DNA from: Thermovibrio sp.
Lineage (GTDB): Bacteria; Aquificota; Aquificia; Desulfurobacteriales; Desulfurobacteriaceae
Assembly (NCBI GenBank): GCA_015490195.1
Contig: WFYG01000039.1
Location: forward strand, 1 to 64,000
Length of the DNA: 64,000 nucleotides
Reading direction: 5' to 3'
Position numbers and translations under genes: made by a program. Positions 60,919 to 64,000 of this stretch are shown here, in pieces. The number at the start of each line of letters is the position of its first letter. The first letter of the stretch is position 1. The notes under the pieces are model-generated. The model was not told the DNA's origin, ran no database searches, and saw nothing but the letters and a program-made list of their open reading frames with translations.

Positions 60919-62777
60919 TCTACTCTCTCTTTTTGGTTCCCTGGATTCTGGCTCTTGCAGTCTTTCTTCTGCCGGGAGCCCATTTTCACAGGTTGAGACA
61001 ACTGATTACCTTTCTCTCGCTTCCTGCTCTCTCCTTTCTTACCTATTTGGTCTGGAACGGCCATCTTCCTCTGCAGATAGAAACTCCCCAGTGGTTGGAG
61101 TTGGCCTTTACCGTTTACGACTACGGTCTTCTTCTCTATTTTCTCTATCAGGGTATAAAGTTCAGGGATTTCCTGGTAACTGTTCTGGCACTCTTTCAGC
61201 TCTTTCTCCTCACCTGGGTTCTTCTGATAATGCCTGAGAGTTCCGTTCCCAACTTCTATGTAGACAGGCTTTCGGCCTTTATGTTCCTGATAGTTTCAAC
61301 TGTTGGAACCCTTATTTGTATCTACGCAACCAAGTATATGGAACAGGAGAACTTAGAGAGGGAAAACAGATTCGTTGCTATTCTCCTCTGGTTCTTAGGA
61401 GTTATGAACCTTGCCGTTTCTGTTAACAATATTGAGTGGTTTTTTGCCCTATTTGAAACAACAACTCTTGCCTCTTACATCCTCATCAGGTTCAGGTGGG
61501 ATGAAGTAAGTATTAAAAACGCCCTCAGAGCTCTCTGGATGAACCAGATAGGGGGAATAGCCATCCTTTTAGGCCTTCTCTTTGGAATAAAGTACTACGG
61601 TTTTACCCACTTTACTCAGTTCCTCTCTCTATCTGGAAAGCCGGTCATCGTTATGATTCCTTTAGGCTTCCTTGCCGTTTCAGCTCTTGTTAAAGGTGCT
61701 CAAATGCCCTTCCACAGGTGGCTCCTTGGAGCTATGGTTGCTCCAACTCCCGTTAGCGCAATTCTCCACTCTGCTACTATGGTTAAGATAGCTCCTTACC
61801 TCATACTCAGGCTCTCTCCGGTAATAAAAGGAACACTTCTTGCAAAGCTCCTTATTATTACTACCGGTTTTGTCTTTGTCGGTGCAGGTCTTTTAGCACT
61901 TACACAGGAAAACTTTAAGAAGATCCTCGCTTACTCAACCATTTCACTCTTAGGTCTTATGATGCTTACTGCCAGTATGGGGAGCTCCATGGCTATTCTC
62001 GCTTCCCTTACTCTCATTCTCTTCCACGCGGTTGTTAAAGCCCTTCTCTTCATGGAAGCTGGGGTTATGGAGAAGCTATTTAAAGCCAAGTATGTAGAGG
62101 ATATAAGGAGGCTTGTAGAGAGAGCTCCCATCACAGTTGCCTTCACTTCTATCGGTTTTATGAGCATGACCATTGTTCCCTACGGGATTTTTGTTTCAAA
62201 GTGGATGGCCATTGAAGAGGCTTCAAACTTCCTCTCCCACGGGGCTTACGTCGGCTCAATCATCTTTATGGCCACAGGCGGTGTAATCCTTGCCCTTCTC
62301 TACTTTAAGGTTATAGGTGTTATGACCAGGAAGAGGGGAGAGTTCTTCAGATTTCAGCTGGAAAGAGTTCCGTTTGTGTACCTTTTTGCAACTGTTCCTC
62401 TCGTTCTTTTTGTTATCGTCGGTTCCATCTTTATAGCCAAGCTCCTCAGTCTTTCAGTTAACCCGGTTGTTGAAGCGGTTATTGGAACTCCAGCGTCCAT
62501 CATAGCCAAAGGGCTTACTCTGATTACTCCTGTTTCGGAACTCTACGGATGGCAGATAATCGGTGCCTTTGTTCTCCTTCTCATCGTTCCGATACTTGCC
62601 TACTTCGTCCACTTTACGGGAACAGACAGGGTTTACGAGTACACCTGTGGTGAAAAACTTGAACTGAACATAGGAACCTACAACTTCTTCTGTATTCAGG
62701 TCGTTGAACCCTTCGTTGAGACGGCAGCTGTTGCTCTTTTCATCCTTACCCTTGTTCTTGGGGGAGGTCTCGTATGA
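60906..62777 (+). CDS. Ech/Hyf-type membrane hydrogenase subunit, NuoL/Mrp-antiporter-like
   Basis: 623-aa protein with about 14-16 membrane helices. The core Nuo-L/MrpA-type region NNIEWFFALFETTTLASYILIRFRWDEVSIKNALRALWMNQIGGIAILLG, then LLGAMVAPTPVSAILHSATMVKIAPYLILRL, contains the conserved Glu, Lys and His of the proton path. It is the largest subunit of a group 4-like complex linking hydrogen to ion pumping. ATG at 60906 with GGGAGGAGG upstream; the longer reading is rejected. It overlaps the NuoH-like gene by 4 bases. Confidence 0.88.
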   Translation: MEKIVYSLFLVPWILALAVFLLPGAHFHRLRQLITFLSLPALSFLTYLVWNGHLPLQIETPQWLELAFTVYDYGLLLYFLYQGIKFRDFLVTVLALFQLFLLTWVLLIMPESSVPNFYVDRLSAFMFLIVSTVGTLICIYATKYMEQENLERENRFVAILLWFLGVMNLAVSVNNIEWFFALFETTTLASYILIRFRWDEVSIKNALRALWMNQIGGIAILLGLLFGIKYYGFTHFTQFLSLSGKPVIVMIPLGFLAVSALVKGAQMPFHRWLLGAMVAPTPVSAILHSATMVKIAPYLILRLSPVIKGTLLAKLLIITTGFVFVGAGLLALTQENFKKILAYSTISLLGLMMLTASMGSSMAILASLTLILFHAVVKALLFMEAGVMEKLFKAKYVEDIRRLVERAPITVAFTSIGFMSMTIVPYGIFVSKWMAIEEASNFLSHGAYVGSIIFMATGGVILALLYFKVIGVMTRKRGEFFRFQLERVPFVYLFATVPLVLFVIVGSIFIAKLLSLSVNPVVEAVIGTPASIIAKGLTLITPVSELYGWQIIGAFVLLLIVPILAYFVHFTGTDRVYEYTCGEKLELNIGTYNFFCIQVVEPFVETAAVALFILTLVLGGGLV

Positions 62778-63616
62778 GTTACTGGACAGCCTTCATACTG
62801 ACTCTCTTTTCTCCCGTTATAGGGGGCTTTATCTACGGGCTTGAGAGGATAGTAAGGGCCAGAATGCAGGGACGTGTTGGCCCTCCACTACTTCAGCCCT
62901 TCTACGACTTTTTCAAGCTGATGGACAAAAGGAGCATAATAATTCACTCTTTCCACGCTTTTATGGGTGTTATGTACCTGATTGGAACCTGGTTTGCCCT
63001 CTTTGTCCTCCTCTCCGGTGGAGACCTCCTGATCGCTATCTTCTTTCATGTCCTCTCTTTAGCCTTTTTAGTTGTTGGAGGTTTCAGCGTCCGCTCTCCC
63101 TACTCTGTTATAGGAGCTATGAGAGAGCTCCTCCACATGGTCGCCTATGAACCCCTCTACGTTCTGAGTGCAGCAGCTCTCTACCTCGTTACGGGAACGT
63201 TCCAGGTTTCCGGCATCCTTCGCTCCGAACATGTACCTTTAATTTACCTACCTCTCCTCTTTACTGCTGTTCTCTTTTCCCTTCCTGCAATTTTGAAGAA
63301 ATCTCCCTTTGACACAGCAGAAGCTCATCAGGAAATAATTGGAGGACCTGAAATAGAGTACTCTGGGAAGTTCTACGAGGCTGTTTACACTGCAAAGTGG
63401 ATAGAGTACGTCTATGCCTTCTTCTTCATCTTTCTCTTTGCCGGAGGGAACCACATTTTGGGAGCTCTCCTTATCATCTTTGCCTTCTTCTTTTTCAACC
63501 TACTTGATAACGTAACTGCCAGGGTCAACTTTAGGCAAATGGTTGCCTTCCACTGGTACATACTAATTCCCCTTGCTGTGATAAACCTAATGCTTATAGC
63601 CCTCTGGAGGAGCTGA
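62774..63616 (+). CDS. Ech/Hyf-type membrane subunit, NuoH-like
   Basis: 280 aa, eight helices. RARMQGRVGPPLLQPFYDFFKLMDK is the diagnostic NuoH/EchB motif, and SPFDTAEAHQEIIGGPEIEYSG is the second conserved loop with acidic residues. It anchors the Fe-S arm on the membrane. Start ATG overlaps the previous stop as ATGA and the end overlaps the next gene as TGATG. Order antiporter-NuoH-NuoB is that of Ech hydrogenases and of formate hydrogenlyase relatives. Confidence 0.92.
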   Translation: MSYWTAFILTLFSPVIGGFIYGLERIVRARMQGRVGPPLLQPFYDFFKLMDKRSIIIHSFHAFMGVMYLIGTWFALFVLLSGGDLLIAIFFHVLSLAFLVVGGFSVRSPYSVIGAMRELLHMVAYEPLYVLSAAALYLVTGTFQVSGILRSEHVPLIYLPLLFTAVLFSLPAILKKSPFDTAEAHQEIIGGPEIEYSGKFYEAVYTAKWIEYVYAFFFIFLFAGGNHILGALLIIFAFFFFNLLDNVTARVNFRQMVAFHWYILIPLAVINLMLIALWRS

Positions 63617-64000
63617 TGGACTTTAGGAAGTTCAGGAAGAGATCACCCTGGATACTTCACTACAACACAGGAAGCTGTAACGGCTGCGACATTGAGATTC
63701 TTGCCTGCCTTGCTCCCAAGTACGATGTTGAAAGGTTTGGAATTCTCAACAGGGGAAACCCGAAACAGTCAGACATTTTACTTGTAACGGGACCGGTAAC
63801 AAAGAGGGCGAAAGAGAGGCTTCTCCGTCTCTACTTTGAGATGCCTGAACCTAAAGTGGTTGTTGCTGTTGGAGCCTGTGCCTGTTCCGGCGGTGTTTTC
63901 AGACACATGTACAACGTTGAAAACGGAGTGGACAAGGTTATTCCAGTGGATGTTTACGTCCCTGGATGCGCCGCAAGGCCTGAAGCGATAATAGACGGAA
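63616..64000 (+). CDS. Ech/Hyf-type small subunit, NuoB-like (cut by window edge)
   Basis: First 128 codons only. NTGSCNGCDIEILACLAPKYDVERFGI has C21 and C24 of the N2-type [4Fe-4S] cluster; VGACACSGGVF and YVPGCAARPEAIIDG carry the other two ligands. This is the electron-input subunit (EchC/HycG-like) of the group 4 complex. The large subunit (EchE/NuoD-like) should follow outside the window. Start ATG overlaps the previous TGA. Confidence 0.9.
   Translation, partial: MDFRKFRKRSPWILHYNTGSCNGCDIEILACLAPKYDVERFGILNRGNPKQSDILLVTGPVTKRAKERLLRLYFEMPEPKVVVAVGACACSGGVFRHMYNVENGVDKVIPVDVYVPGCAARPEAIIDG

Overview
The window looks like a chromosome segment of a thermophilic, hydrogen-oxidising, anaerobic or microaerophilic chemolithoautotroph. 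Gene content fits Aquificota of the Desulfurobacteriaceae (Thermovibrio/Desulfurobacterium type): HdrA-MvhAG-type hydrogenase, a soluble multi-subunit [NiFe] hydrogenase, an Ech-type membrane hydrogenase, cytochrome bd, LPS genes, an FtsB-like protein, DUF507 and a near-KaiC-type regulator. This placement is inferred from content, not from a database match. Coding density is very high, most genes overlap or abut, and there is no IS element, prophage or CRISPR array.

Layout. 1-4.5 kb: minus-strand operon bcp, outer-membrane barrel, aminotransferase, orphan exbD, tsaE, eno (eno runs off the left edge). 4.6-10.8 kb: rpsT, tRNA-Val(GAC), thiE, then LPS/surface glycan genes (MsbA-type ABC exporter, GT9, GT4, UDP-sugar dehydrogenase). 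10.7-14.8 kb: minus-strand TPR protein, DUF507, ftsB, hypothetical. 14.8-22.1 kb: uvrB, acsA, an Ala/Lys-rich lipoprotein, a Cys-rich permease, a U32 protein. 22.1-24.9 kb: two MinD-type ATPases with inserted ferredoxin domains, two NifX/NifB-like proteins and a zinc-ribbon/RG-rich small protein. 24.9-30.0 kb: minus-strand hydrogenase operon hdrA(-mvhD fusion), mvhG, mvhA, maturation protease. 30.1-33.7 kb: amiC, aroA and an MFS gene broken by a frameshift. 33.8-41.3 kb: regulator, pilB, DUF190, aroD, ccsA/hemX, hemA, hemC, hemD, flgM. 41.3-47.3 kb: flhB C-terminal homologue, gltX, miaA, hfq, an activase-related protein, rqcH. 47.3-50.6 kb: cydA-cydB with three small membrane proteins, two of them under 40 residues. 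50.7-56.3 kb: argB, ubiX, epmA, phosphoesterase, aldehyde dehydrogenase, a decayed MntA-HepT toxin-antitoxin pair, coaD. 56.4-64 kb: hydB-hydG-hydD-hydA, a cNMP-binding protein, and the start of an Ech-type hydrogenase.

The main observations are these. (1) The hydrogenase large subunit HydA does not end at its in-frame TGA (60368-60370). The frame continues through the missing half of the nickel-binding motif as D-P-[TGA]-I-A-C-A-V-H plus a 14-residue tail. A hairpin follows the TGA at SECIS distance, and the new stop abuts the next start codon. This is a selenocysteine [NiFeSe] hydrogenase that ordinary gene calling truncates. (2) The palindromic octamer GGAGCTCC occurs about sixty times by eye, on the order of one per kilobase, in all codon phases and in terminators. 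That is far above a chance expectation of about one and resembles the cyanobacterial HIP1 element. (3) flgM has a textbook sigma-28 promoter overlapping the hemD stop. (4) The HdrA-MvhAG operon has no HdrBC and carries MvhD fused to HdrA. (5) An eroded MntA-HepT module and a G6-tract frameshift in an MFS gene show local gene decay.
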